Shown: one piece after another, positions 25,482 through 35,455 of the stretch
Numbering within the stretch: the first letter of the stretch is position 1
Layout: each line of letters begins with the position of its first letter
NCBI GenBank assembly: GCA_963773655.1
Contig: CAVZBX010000008.1
Location: 73,031 to 137,030 of the forward strand
Length of the DNA stretch: 64,000 bases
Reading direction: 5' to 3'
Origin: DASSQJ01 sp963773655
GTDB taxonomy: Bacteria > Actinomycetota > Actinomycetes > Actinomycetales > Dermatophilaceae
Notes under the pieces: generated by a model
Seen by the model: the letters and a program-made list of their open reading frames with translations, nothing else
What the model was told of the DNA's origin: nothing
The model's database searches: none
Translations under genes and position numbers: made by a program

Positions 25482-26955
25482 GTGGACGGATGCCGCGTCG
25501 GGCTGGCCCGGGTCGACGTCACCCCGCGCGAGCCGGGCGCCACGGCGGGATGGGGACCCCTGGGCCGCACCGACGCGCAGGCCCCGACCGACGACGCCCA
25601 ACGGATGCTGGTCACGTCGGTGGCGCTCGAGGACGCGACCGGCGAGCGGGTCGTCCTCGTCAACGCCGACCTGCACTGCGGCGGACTGCACCTGTGGCGG
25701 GCCGCCGTCGAGGCCAGCGGGCTCGACGCCTCCCGAGTCGTCCTCTGCGGCACGCACACCCACGCGGGCCCGCCCCAGCGCTACGGCGGGCTCATGTACA
25801 CCCTCGGCGCGTGCCCGTCACCGCGAGCGCCGTGGCCGAGCACCCGCCGCCTGGCGCCGCTCGTCAGGACGGCGGTGGGCCGGGCGGTCGCCTCCCTCCG
25901 GCCCGGCGCCGTGGCCGTGGTGCGCCGAGACGTCGCGGGCGTGGCGAGCAACCGCGCCGTGCCCGCGTGGGACCACTACGCCGAGGCCGCGCGCGCCGAC
26001 TTCCTCGACCACTCCCCCGTGCCCGTCGACGCACCCCTCGCCGACCGGCTGCGCGACCCCCGCGCCACCGTGCTCGTCGCGCGGTCGGACGACGGGAGCA
26101 TCGACGCCGCTCTCGCCTGGTTCGCCGTGCACGGAACCTCGCTCGGGGCGAGGTGGCCGACGTTCGGCGCCGACCTCTGGGGCGCGGCCCGGGCCGAGGC
26201 CGAGCGGCGACGGCGCGACCGTCGGCTTCGGTGGCGGGTCGAGCGGGGACGTCTCACCGATGCCGCTCGACGCCGACGGCCGGGTGCGTGCGTCCGACGA
26301 CGGCCGGCCCTCCACCCAGGGGCGCGAGCTCGCCGACGTCGTCGGCGGCCGTCTCGGGACGGCGGTGAGGGAGGCCCTCTCCGGCGCCGACGTCAGCGGG
26401 TTCACCGTGCGGGCCGCCCACGAGCTGTGGCAGCCCCGCGCCTCGGGCCTGCCGTCGCCGCTCAGCGGGCTGGCCACGGCCGGCGGCGGGGTCGACGGGC
26501 CGACCGACCTCTGGCCGGAGGTCGGAGCCGGCATCCACGCGCCGCGCTACCGGGCACGACGAGCCCGCGCGCACCCCGCCGGCGACGGCCAGGGACCCAA
26601 GATCAGCATCCTCCACGCCTACACCGGCCTGCCCGTGCCCCTCGGCCGGCTTGTCAGGGCGGTGGCCCCGAGCCGGCTGCCGCTCCACGTGGTCCGCGTG
26701 GACGACCACGCCTTCGCCACGGTGCCCGGCGAGGCGACGACGATGGCGGGCTCTCGCATCGAGGCGGCGGTGGCGGCCGCGACCGGTGGCGGACCGGCGT
26801 CGGTCATCGGGTTCGCGGGCGACTACGGCGGCTACTGGGTCACGCCCGAGGAGTACCTCGAGCAGCGCTACGAGGCCGCCTCGACGATCTTCGGACGCGA
26901 CGCCACGACCCGCCTCACCGAGCGGCTGGCGACCCTGGCCTCCTCCGTGGTCTGA
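25482..26955 (+). pseudogene. neutral/alkaline ceramidase-like hydrolase, one frameshift
   Basis: It starts at a GTG with GGGAGG upstream (VDGCRVGLARVDVTPREPG). The first ~240 codons carry family marks such as LVNADLHCGG and CGTHTHAGPPQRY, where His residues would bind zinc. Near 26205-26212 one surplus base breaks the frame. The next frame continues exactly where expected with GATVGFGGGSSGDVSPMPLD (the conserved GDVSP box), then VGAGIHAPRY, GFAGDYGGYWVTPEEYLEQRYE and the stop at 26955. Total length (1474 bases) is a multiple of three plus one. If repaired it would be about 490 residues, shorter than classic ceramidases (about 650) and without a signal peptide. Confidence 0.7.
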
Positions 26956-27093
26956 CACCACCGCACCCGGCAGCCACGGCGTGGGGGCGACGTCACGTGG
27001 AGGACCCTCGACGCGAGGCACCGGAACCGGTTGACTTGCGGTGAGGAGCCGTCGTGACGTGGCGGCGGTCGACGCATCCGAAAGGCGACCACG

Positions 27094-28062
27094 ATGCCCG
27101 CCATCCAGGTTGAGGGACTGCGGAAGGTGTACGGGGAGGTGGCGGCCGTCGACGGCCTCGACCTCGTCGTCGAGTCCGGTGAGGTGGTCGCCCTGCTCGG
27201 CCCGAACGGCGCCGGCAAGACCACCACCGTCGAGATCCTCGAGGGCTACCGCGAGCGCGACTCGGGCAAGGTGTCGGTGCTCGGCATCGACCCGCAGCAG
27301 TGCGGCCGCGAGTTCCGCGACCGGATCGGCGTGGTGCTCCAGGAGGCCGGCTTCGAGGAGAGCTTCACCCCGCGCGAGCTGCTGCGGCTGCACGCCGGCT
27401 ACTACTCCAACCCGCGCCCGGTCGACGAGGTCATCGCCCTCACCGGCCTCGACGAGAAGGCGGATGCCCGGGTGCGCACCCTCTCCGGGGGCCAGCGGCG
27501 GCGGCTCGACCTCGCCCTCGGCATCGTCGGCAACCCCGAGCTGCTCTTCCTCGACGAGCCGACGACGGGCTTCGACCCCTCCGCCCGCCGCCGTGCCTGG
27601 GACCTCGTCGAGTGCCTGCGCGACCTCGGCGCGACCATCCTGCTCACGACGCACTACCTCGACGAGGCCGAGCACCTCGCCGACCGGGTCGTCGTCATCG
27701 ACCACGGGCGGGTGCTCGCCCAGGGCACGCCGGAGCAGCTCGCCGCCACGGCCGGCGCCGCCACGGTCATCTCGTTCCGCCTGCCGGTCGGCGTGGAGGT
27801 GGTCGACCTCCCGGAGGTCGGCGCCGAGCGGCGGGTGGCCGGGAGCGTCGTCGACCTGCGCACGACGACCCCGACCGCGGACGTGGCCCGGCTCGCCGAC
27901 TGGGCGGTGGGGCGCGGCGTCGAGCTCGAGGCGCTCACCCTCGGCCGGCCGAGCCTCGAGGACGTCTACCTCGACCTCGTCGGTGAACGGGCGCTCGAGC
28001 AGGGCACGGTCCCGCAGGAGGGCGACGCACACGAGGCCGAGGCGGAGGGGGCGGCACGATGA
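27094..28062 (+). CDS. ABC transporter ATP-binding protein (ABC-2 export type)
   Basis: A 322-residue ATPase of the drug/polyketide exporter class. Walker A GPNGAGKTT is at about residues 36-44, the signature LSGGQRRRLDLA near 130, Walker B LLFLDEPT near 152 and the H-loop in LLTTHYLDEAEH. The C-terminal ~90 residues form the accessory domain common in this class. The TGA overlaps the ATG of the permease gene (ATGA), so the two are coupled into one exporter. The cargo is unknown; daunorubicin-resistance-like or lipid export are family-level guesses. Confidence 0.92.
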   Translation: MPAIQVEGLRKVYGEVAAVDGLDLVVESGEVVALLGPNGAGKTTTVEILEGYRERDSGKVSVLGIDPQQCGREFRDRIGVVLQEAGFEESFTPRELLRLHAGYYSNPRPVDEVIALTGLDEKADARVRTLSGGQRRRLDLALGIVGNPELLFLDEPTTGFDPSARRRAWDLVECLRDLGATILLTTHYLDEAEHLADRVVVIDHGRVLAQGTPEQLAATAGAATVISFRLPVGVEVVDLPEVGAERRVAGSVVDLRTTTPTADVARLADWAVGRGVELEALTLGRPSLEDVYLDLVGERALEQGTVPQEGDAHEAEAEGAAR

Positions 28063-29780
28063 CCACGGTGGCCGGCCGACCGGTCGGCACCCCCCGCGTC
28101 CGTGCGCGCCCGGGTGGGCCCGGGCTGCTGTGGCGGCAGACCCGGCACGAGGTCGTCGCCATGAGCCGGGTGCCGATCACACTCATCCTCAGCATCGGCC
28201 TGCCCCTGATCTTCTTCGTCATCCTCGCGGCGCTCGTCGGCAACGAGGTGGTCGACCCGAGCACCGGCACCCGGCTGGTGCAGTACCTCGCACCGGGGAT
28301 GGCCGCCTTCGGCGTCGTCATGGCGACCTTCTCGTTCCTCGCCGTCGGGATGTCCGAGGCGCGGACCACCGGCATCGTCAAGCGGCAGTCCGGCACCCCG
28401 GTGCCGCAGTGGGTGCTCGTCGGCGGCCGGATGGGTGCCGCCCTCGTCCTCGGCGTGACGGCGACGGTCCTCGTGTTCGCGGCCGGGGTGCTGTTCTACG
28501 ACCTGCAGGTGCCCCCGCGCTCGCTCGGGGCGATCGCGCTCACGCTCGTGCTGGCCTCGGCCTGCTTCAGCGCGCTCGGCCTGGCGCTCGGGCTCGCCCT
28601 GCCGACGATGCAGATGACGCTCGCGGTCTCCAACGGGGTCGTCATCCCGATCGCGTTCATCTCCGACATGTTCATGGTCGGCACCACGATGCCCGACTGG
28701 CTGTCGACGGTCGGCTGGCTCTTCCCGCTGCGGCACCTGTCGGCCGCGTTCGCCGAGGCGCTGGACCCGTACGGCTCGGGGGCGGGCTTCGCGTGGGAGC
28801 ACCTGGCCGTCATCGCCGCCTGGGGGCTGGCCGGTGCCGCCCTCGCCACCTGGCTGGTGCGGCGCGACCGCGACGCCGCCGGGGCCGCCGCCGCCACCCG
28901 CACCCGCTCCCCCGGCAGCCGCGCCGCGGACGCCCGGCCGCGCAACGCGGGCACCCCGCCCCCGGTGTCGCTCGCGTGGTCGCAGGTCGGCCACACCGGC
29001 GCGACGCTGTGGCGGAACTGGTCGGCCGTGTTCTTCGCCATCGCCTTCCCCGTGGTGCTGGCGCTGATCATCCCCAGCCTGAACGGCGGTGGCGACGCCC
29101 ACCTGGGGAACGGGCAGCTGCTGGGGTCGTTCTACGCGGGGACGATGGCGGTCTACGGCGCCGCCGTGACCGCCTACGTGAACATGCCCGAGGGGGTGCT
29201 GACCGACCGCGACACCGGGGTGCTCAAGCGGCTGCGGGCCACGCCGCTGACGGCGCCGCAGCTGCTCGTCGGCAGGGTGGTCGGGGCCCTCGCGGTGGCC
29301 CTGGTGACGGCGTTCGGCATCGCCGTCGTCGCCTTCGTCGCGTTCCGGCCGCCCTGGCCGCCGGGGTTGCCGGCGGCCGTGCTCTCGCTCGTGGTCGCCA
29401 CGGTCTGCTTCGCCGTCGTCGGGCTGGCGGTGGTCTCCTTCGCCAAGAGCGCGCAGGCCGGGGTGGCGATGACGCTCGGCACGTTGCTGCCGCTCGCGTT
29501 CATCTCGGACATCTTCGTCGTGGGGGCGGAGTTCCCGGCACCGATCGAGGCGCTGTCGTGGTTCTTCCCGCTGCGGCACGCGTCGGCGGCGGTGACGTCG
29601 GCGCTGCATCCCGAGCTCGCGGGGTCGGGGCTGGCGTGGGACCACCTGGCCGCGCTGCTGGCCTGGACCGTGGTCGCCGCACTCGTCGTCGCGTGGCGGT
29701 TCCGCTGGGAGAGCGGCGAGGCGTCCCGCCCTGCCGAGCGGCCGCGCGGCCGGCGGCGCCGCGGCTCGCTCAGCGGGTGA
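28059..29780 (+). CDS. tandem-fused ABC-2 type permease
   Basis: A 573-residue membrane protein made of two homologous ABC-2 permease halves, each with about six helices, joined by a polar linker near residues 265-310 (rich in Arg, Ala and Pro). Both halves show the same landmarks: GTGxxxYGA-like entry helices, LIxFxVxFP turns and FISDMFMVG in the first half against FISDIFVVG in the second, and FPLRH plus SAA in each. The usual ABC-2 permease is one half of this size working as a dimer, so the fusion may make a monomeric, asymmetric channel. It follows its ATPase with a four-base overlap and overlaps a convergent gene by 11 bases. Confidence 0.88.
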   Translation: MTTVAGRPVGTPRVRARPGGPGLLWRQTRHEVVAMSRVPITLILSIGLPLIFFVILAALVGNEVVDPSTGTRLVQYLAPGMAAFGVVMATFSFLAVGMSEARTTGIVKRQSGTPVPQWVLVGGRMGAALVLGVTATVLVFAAGVLFYDLQVPPRSLGAIALTLVLASACFSALGLALGLALPTMQMTLAVSNGVVIPIAFISDMFMVGTTMPDWLSTVGWLFPLRHLSAAFAEALDPYGSGAGFAWEHLAVIAAWGLAGAALATWLVRRDRDAAGAAAATRTRSPGSRAADARPRNAGTPPPVSLAWSQVGHTGATLWRNWSAVFFAIAFPVVLALIIPSLNGGGDAHLGNGQLLGSFYAGTMAVYGAAVTAYVNMPEGVLTDRDTGVLKRLRATPLTAPQLLVGRVVGALAVALVTAFGIAVVAFVAFRPPWPPGLPAAVLSLVVATVCFAVVGLAVVSFAKSAQAGVAMTLGTLLPLAFISDIFVVGAEFPAPIEALSWFFPLRHASAAVTSALHPELAGSGLAWDHLAALLAWTVVAALVVAWRFRWESGEASRPAERPRGRRRRGSLSG

Positions 29781-30888
29781 TCCGCACCGGGATGCGGCGC
29801 CTGCCGAAGTCGTCCGCGGAGTCGGCGAACCGGCCCGGCAGGCTCGTGCCGCACCTCCGGCAGCGGCCGGCGTCGTCGAGCCGGTAGGCGAGGATCCGGT
29901 ACCGGTCGCGCTCGATGAGGTGGGCGCCGCATCCGGTGCAGGTGGTCACCTCGCCCGCCCGGTGGTCGACGTTGCCGGTGTAGACGAAGTGCAGCCCCTC
30001 GGCCAGGGCGATCTCCCGCGCCCGCAGCAGCGTCGACACCGGCGTGGGCGGGGTGTCGCGCATCCGGTGGTCGGGGTGGAACGCGGTGAAGTGGTGCGGC
30101 ACGTCCGGGCCGAGCTCGTCCCGGACCCAGCGGCACATCGCCCGGATCTCGTCGTCGGAGTCGTTGTGGCCGGGGATGAGCAGCGTCGTGATCTCGACCC
30201 ACGCGTCGGTCTCGTGGCGCAGGTGGACGAGGGTGTCGAGCACCGGCCGCAGGTGCCCCCCGGTGAGACGCACGTAGAAGTCGTCGTCGAAGCCCTTGAG
30301 GTCGATGTTGGCGGCGTCCATGACCGAGAACAGCTCGCGGCGGGGCTCGGGGTGCAGGTACCCCGCGCTCACCGCGACCGTCCGGATGTCGCGCTGGTGG
30401 CAGGCGCGGGCGACGTCGACGGCGTACTCGAGGAAGATCGCCGGGTCGTTGTACGTGAAGGCGATGCTGCGGCACCCCGTCTCGGCGGCTGCCCGCGCGA
30501 GCTGCTCGGGCGAGGCCTGGTCCATGAGCCGGTCCGTCTCCCGGGACTTGGTGATGTCCCAGTTCTGGCAGAACCTGCACCCGAGGTTGCAGCCCGCGGT
30601 GCCGAACGACAGGACGCTGCTGCCCGGGTAGAAGTGGTTCAGCGGCTTCTTCTCGACCGGGTCGATGCAGAACCCGGAGGAGCGGCCGTAGGTGGCGAGC
30701 ACGAGGCGGTCCCCCTCGCGCATCCGCACGAAGCAGAATCCCCGCTGCCCCTCGCGCAGCCGGCACTCGCGCGGGCACAGGTCGCACTGGACCCGGCCGT
30801 CGGGCAGCCGGTGCCAGTAGCGGGCCGGATGGGCGGCGTTCGCCTCACCCGGGCCGGAGGTCGCGTACTCGTGCTGGTGGTCGGTCAT
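29770..30888 (-). CDS. amrS: AmmeMemoRadiSam system radical SAM enzyme (AmrS-like)
   Basis: A 372-residue radical SAM enzyme. The [4Fe-4S] ligands are C100, C104 and C107 in GCNLGCRFCQNW, preceded by an N-terminal cysteine cluster (CDLCPRECRLREGQRGFC at about 35-52). SAM-binding elements lie in the AFTYNDPAIFLEYAVD and VSAGYLHPEP segments. A C-terminal zinc-ribbon-like domain (CTGCGAHLIERDRYRI, then CRRCGTSLPG) is typical of the longer members. The ATG at 30888 was chosen; a GTG 12 bases earlier is possible. It lies four bases after the Memo-like gene. The reaction is unknown. Confidence 0.9.
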   Translation of the reverse strand: MTDHQHEYATSGPGEANAAHPARYWHRLPDGRVQCDLCPRECRLREGQRGFCFVRMREGDRLVLATYGRSSGFCIDPVEKKPLNHFYPGSSVLSFGTAGCNLGCRFCQNWDITKSRETDRLMDQASPEQLARAAAETGCRSIAFTYNDPAIFLEYAVDVARACHQRDIRTVAVSAGYLHPEPRRELFSVMDAANIDLKGFDDDFYVRLTGGHLRPVLDTLVHLRHETDAWVEITTLLIPGHNDSDDEIRAMCRWVRDELGPDVPHHFTAFHPDHRMRDTPPTPVSTLLRAREIALAEGLHFVYTGNVDHRAGEVTTCTGCGAHLIERDRYRILAYRLDDAGRCRRCGTSLPGRFADSADDFGRRRIPVRITR

Positions 30889-30892
30889 GGGT

Positions 30893-31723
30893 TCACCCAC
30901 CCTCGTGGTCCTCGGTCGTGGCCGGCGGCTCCGTGAACGCGATCGCGGCGTAGCCCACCACCTGTCGTCGGTCTCCGGTGACGTCGCCGGAGGTGCACCT
31001 GCCCAGCAAGCGCGCCGTCATCCCCCGTCGCCGGGCCACGACGAGCAGCCCGTTCGCCGGGGTGGCCCCGCAGGCCTGGTGGTGGTCGAGTGTCCCCTCG
31101 AAGGCCAGCACCCGGGCCACGGTCCGCCCGTCGACGGACTGCGCCTCGTCGTCGCGCAGGTAGTGGGACAGGTCCGAGCTCACGACCACCACCGTCTCCG
31201 GCCCGCCCCACAGCGCGTCGACGACCTCGGCCACCACGTCCGGCCGGGCGCGGCCGACCGCCAGCGGCACCACCGCGACGTCGCCGAGCACCGCCTGGAG
31301 GAACGGCAGGTGCACCTCGAGGGAGTGCTCCTCGCGGTGCACCTCGGGGCTGTCGACCAGCTGCGGCAGCGCGGCCCGCAGCGCCGGGTCGACCGTCTCC
31401 ACGCGCACGGTGCCGAGCGGGGTCGCGAGGCCGTCGACACCCGGCAGGGCCAGCCCGTCCACCGGCACCCGGTGCGTGGGGCCGAGCAGCACCACCCGGG
31501 TGACGGTGCCACGGCGGCGCTCCAGCTCGGCGTAGCCGAGGGCCGCGACGGCTCCGGAGTACACGTACCCGGCGTGCGGCAGCAGCCAGGCCTTCGCCGG
31601 CGCCAGGTCCGGGTCGAGGGCGCGGCGGGCGGGCGCGAGCAGGGCGTCGATCGCCCCCTCCAGGTCGGCGCGGCGACCCGGGTAGAACGCGCCGGCCACG
31701 GCTGCCGGCCGCACGGTCCGCAT
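30893..31723 (-). CDS. amrB: AmmeMemoRadiSam system protein B (Memo-like)
   Basis: A 276-residue protein of the Memo/class III dioxygenase-like fold. It opens VRPAAVAGAFYPGRRADLE and has LLPHAGYVYSGAVAALGYAEL, GPTHRVPVDGLALPG, REEHSLEVHLPFLQAVLG and VVSSDLSHYL. These supply the conserved His/Asp/Cys metal-site residues of the family. It is upstream of the radical SAM partner. The third member (AMMECR1-like, AmmA) is missing nearby. Memo proteins bind copper or iron in some systems. The bacterial role is unknown. Confidence 0.9.
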   Translation of the reverse strand: MRTVRPAAVAGAFYPGRRADLEGAIDALLAPARRALDPDLAPAKAWLLPHAGYVYSGAVAALGYAELERRRGTVTRVVLLGPTHRVPVDGLALPGVDGLATPLGTVRVETVDPALRAALPQLVDSPEVHREEHSLEVHLPFLQAVLGDVAVVPLAVGRARPDVVAEVVDALWGGPETVVVVSSDLSHYLRDDEAQSVDGRTVARVLAFEGTLDHHQACGATPANGLLVVARRRGMTARLLGRCTSGDVTGDRRQVVGYAAIAFTEPPATTEDHEGG

Positions 31724-31747
31724 ACCCCAGTCTGCACCCGGCGCGGC

Positions 31748-34700
31748 TCAGAGCGGCTGGCGGCCGATCGTCCCGACGAGCTCGCCCGGGTAGCCGGGCG
31801 CCGAGACGCGGGCCAGCTCGGCGGTGACGTCCTCGAGCCGCCGCTGCACGTGCAGCCGGTCGGCCGTGGCCTCGTTGGTGTCGCCGGCGAGGAACCGCTC
31901 GAGGTCGGCGACGGAGCGCCGGTAGTGCTCGATGTCGTAGGCCTGCTTCGCGGCGAGCCGCTCGGCGTACCAGTCGCTGGCGAGCACGCTGTCCCGGCCG
32001 AACTGCGAGCGCAGCTCCGGCGACTGCAGGGTCCACCCCTCGTCGGTCTTGCCGAGCGCCATGTACTGCAGCAGGGCGCGCAGCGGCGGCACGGCGAGGT
32101 CGATCGTGCCGTCGTCGATGTAGGACTGGGCCACCCGGCGGTGGGTCTCGACGATGACCTCGACGCTGTCCGCGTACACGTCGGCGTCCTGCAGCTCCGG
32201 GGCGAGCATCTCGTCGGTGAAGACCGTCTCCGGGTGGAGGAAGATGCGGCCGAAGAAGGTCGTGACGAACCGGTGGTTCATCCGGTACCCCAGGCGGCTG
32301 GCCTCGATGGTCATGCCGTCGCGCTCGACGTCGGGCACCTTGTCGAGGAAGCCGTTCTCGATCAGCGCGGCGGCGTCGCGCTCGCTCGGCCACATCCGGG
32401 CGAACAGCTCGGGCACGAGGAGGCTGAAGTCGTGGTCGACCCGGATGTGCGGCCCCACGTGGCCGGCCCCGGAGACCCAGCCGTCGTACCCGGTGAGCGC
32501 GTAGGAGAGGAAGGCGGCGTTGAGGTCGATGACGGAGGGCAGCATGTTGAACGGGCCCTTGGTGAGCGCGCCCTCGGAGCCGGCGCCGGTCGTCGACGGA
32601 GACTTGCCCGTCATCGAGCTGATGAACTCCATGAACAGCTCGGGCAGCTCCATGTAGTGCAGCGGGTTGTACGAGCACAGCGCCGGGGCGCCCGGTCCCG
32701 GCGGGTTGTTGCGGCGGCCTGCGGCGACGACGTCGACCGGGAGCGGCGCGAACCGGTCGAGCGGGATCCCTCCGGCGAGGTGGCTCGCGACGTCCGCGAG
32801 CGCGGTGGCGGTCGGGTTGGCCCGGTCGGGCCGGGGCTGCAGGTAGCGCGGGTTCTTCGTCGGCACGCCGTCGACGAGCCTGGGCTCGGAGGACGACACG
32901 ACGTAGCCGGGGCCGTCCTCGCCCGCCGCGAACCCGGTGAGCAGGGTCGACATCGGCTCGGTGAACCGGCTGAACGAGACCGCGTCGCCGACCAGCGCAG
33001 CGGCGTCCGCCCGGGTGAGGGGCTGGAAGTTGGACAGGAACGTGCCGGGGGTGGCGATGTCGCGCTCGGCCTGCTTGTCGTAGCCGCGGTGGATCGCGTC
33101 GTCGGGTCGCTGGAAGAGCATCCGCTCGCAGTTGGCGACGTACTTGCGGGAGACCGCGGGCCGACCGCGGGCCTCGCTGCGGGCCCCGGCGAGGCCGCGG
33201 TGGCCGCCGAAGTCGAGCGGCGCGAGCGTCTCCGGCAGGACGACGCTGGCGGTGATGTCGTCCTCGCTCTGTACCTTGACGGCCGGGCTGAAGTCGGGGC
33301 GCAGCGAGAACAGCCGCCACGAGCCGTCGGGCGCGAACCCCATCCGGAGCATGTTGATGATGACCAGCTCGCCGTCGAGCCGCACCCGGCTGCCCTCGCG
33401 GCCGTTGATCGAGCTCACCGAGAAGTGGCTGCGCCAGTCCTCGCCCCACTCGGGCCGGTAGTACTTCTTGACGAGGTAGACGAGCTCCTTGACGTGCGGC
33501 GGGATGGCGTCGAGCCACGCGTTGTAGTCGTCGGTGAAGTCGGCGTTCGGGGTGAGCAGCTTGATGACGCTGCCGAGGGTGCGCTCCTCCGAGAGGATGG
33601 AGCGGGTGTCGGGGGCGCGGCCCGGGTCGCGGTACCGGTGCGAGAAGTCGGTGCCGACGAGGTCGGCGACCGCGTGCATGTCGGCCTCGAACCCGAGGGT
33701 CGCGGCGTGGCTGAAGACGACGGCGTCCATGAGCGACTTGCTGATCTCGCTCTTGCCGCCGCCGGACACGGTGGCGGGCTTGTGGCACTGGGTGGACAGC
33801 GGGGAGATGCCGAGCAGGTGCCACTGGGTGGGGTCGGCCTCGCGGGGCTTGGCGAACACCCGGTAGCCGTTCGGGGTCATGTAGACGCACCCGGCGTCGA
33901 GGGGGATCTCGTACCGCTCCCCGCTGCGGCCGGTCCAGGTGACGGTGCGGTCCGGGATGCTGAACGAGCTGCCCCGCGGCACGAGGGCGAGCTGCGGCAG
34001 CACGGTGTCGACGAGGTGCCCCTCGGGCTGCTGCTCGAAGCGTCCGGGGTTCTTCGCCACCACGTCGCGCAGGCTGTAGTCGTCGGGGGTGAAGGTGTCG
34101 GTGTACTGCTGGCCCAGGTTGTACGCCGGGTAGCAGGCGGCGCCGCCGGAGTGCTCCTCCTCGGAGAGGCCGAACAGGTTGGCGGCGTAGCTGATCTGGG
34201 TCTTGACCTCCTTCTTGCAGTAGCCGAAGTAGTTGTCGGCGATGACGGTCACGACCACCCCGCGGGCGTCGCGGGCGGTGACCTTGAAGGCCTTGCCGCC
34301 GTTGTAGGGCTCGTCCGGGGTGGTCCAGCACATGCCGTCGCGCTTCTGGCGGGTGGTGGCGTCGTCGACGTGCGGCAGCCCGAGGGCTCGCTTGGTGACG
34401 GCCGTCAGGTGCGGCGCGAGGACGACGCACCCGGTGTGCCCGGTCCACGACGCGGGCGTCGAGGGAGGCGTCGTTCTCCGGGAGGTAGGGGTCGCCGGCG
34501 TTGCCGAAGACGGTCTCGACGAAGTCGAGGTTGGAGACCAGGCCGCCGGGCACGATGAACCGCGTCTCCATGCTGCGCGCCACCGGGTGCGCGGCGGTGG
34601 CCGGGACGACGACCGGGCGCAGCAGGATCGAGACCCAGGTGCGGGCCGGCTCGGGCATCCCGGCGGTCCACGGCAGGACCAGGTCCTCGGCGGGGGGCTG

Positions 34701-35198
34701 CAGCGCCTCCTCGAGCAGGCGGGCGTAGACCGCGTTGGGGACGGCGAGCTTGTCGTCCTGGATCGGCAGTCCGCCCTCGGCGATGTGGAAGACCCCGGCG
34801 GTGGTGCGCCGGTCGTTGACCGGGTTGTGCAGGACGCCGTTGGCGAGCCGGTAGCTGGTGACCAGGCGTGAGGCGAACTCGTCGCCGTCGCGCGGCAGGG
34901 TGAGCTCGCGGGCCAGGCCCGGCTCGTCGAGCACCAGGGTGCGCCGGGGCAGCTGCGGCTGCACGGGGGCACCGGCGAGGAAGTCGTCGAGGAACGCCTG
35001 GATGCGCCGGTCGGCCGCGCACGGACGGTCGGCGAGGCGGCGGCTCAGCTCGCGGTTGCGGGCGAGGATCGGCGCGGCCAGCTGCAGCGCCTCGTCGGCC
35101 TCGGCGCCCGGCGGAAGGGGGAGGCCGATGGCCGCGAGGCGGATCGCGATGGCCTCGGTGGTCGTGTGGCGGTGTGGCGTGGCGGGGGCGTCGGGCAT
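31748..35198 (-). pseudogene. PPi-type phosphoenolpyruvate carboxykinase, one frameshift
   Basis: This ~1149-residue enzyme begins MPDAPATPHRHTTTEA at an ATG with AGGGATGG upstream. One surplus G near 34447 moves the frame: DARV continues as WTGHTGCVVLAPHLTAV in the next frame, which then runs unbroken to 31748. Features fit the PPi-dependent PEPCK group known from Entamoeba and Propionibacterium: NYFGYCKKEVKTQISYAANLFG, STQCHKPATVSGGGKSEISKSLMD (a P-loop-like stretch), RNNPPGPGAPALCSYNPLHYME and length near 1150. The reaction interconverts oxaloacetate plus pyrophosphate and PEP, CO2 and phosphate. The intact downstream frame over 900 codons makes sequencing error more likely than a dead gene. 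Confidence 0.8.
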
Positions 35199-35455
35199 GG
35201 TGTCCATCCCTGGTACGTGGGTCCGGCGGCTGCGGCGCAGCCCTGCCACAGCGTCGGTGTCGGTCGAGAAGCCGGCATGTGGGGCGCCCCGGTGTTGGTG
35301 TGACGGCGTCGGCGCGAGGTGGCGTCCGGGGTCGAGCTGACCCTTCTCGAACGTAGCACCGGGGCGGGCTCCGGTCTCCCCCTGCGGGTGTGAGTCCTCC
35401 CTCCCCGCTCGTGGCAGGCTGTTCCGACGTTCCCTGACACGAGAGGTGGGACCCC

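Noticed and set aside
30887..34558. Plus-strand open frame of over 1200 codons opposite the Memo and PPi-PEPCK genes
   Set aside because: It is a Gly/Val/Arg-rich shadow of the minus-strand genes without any domain.
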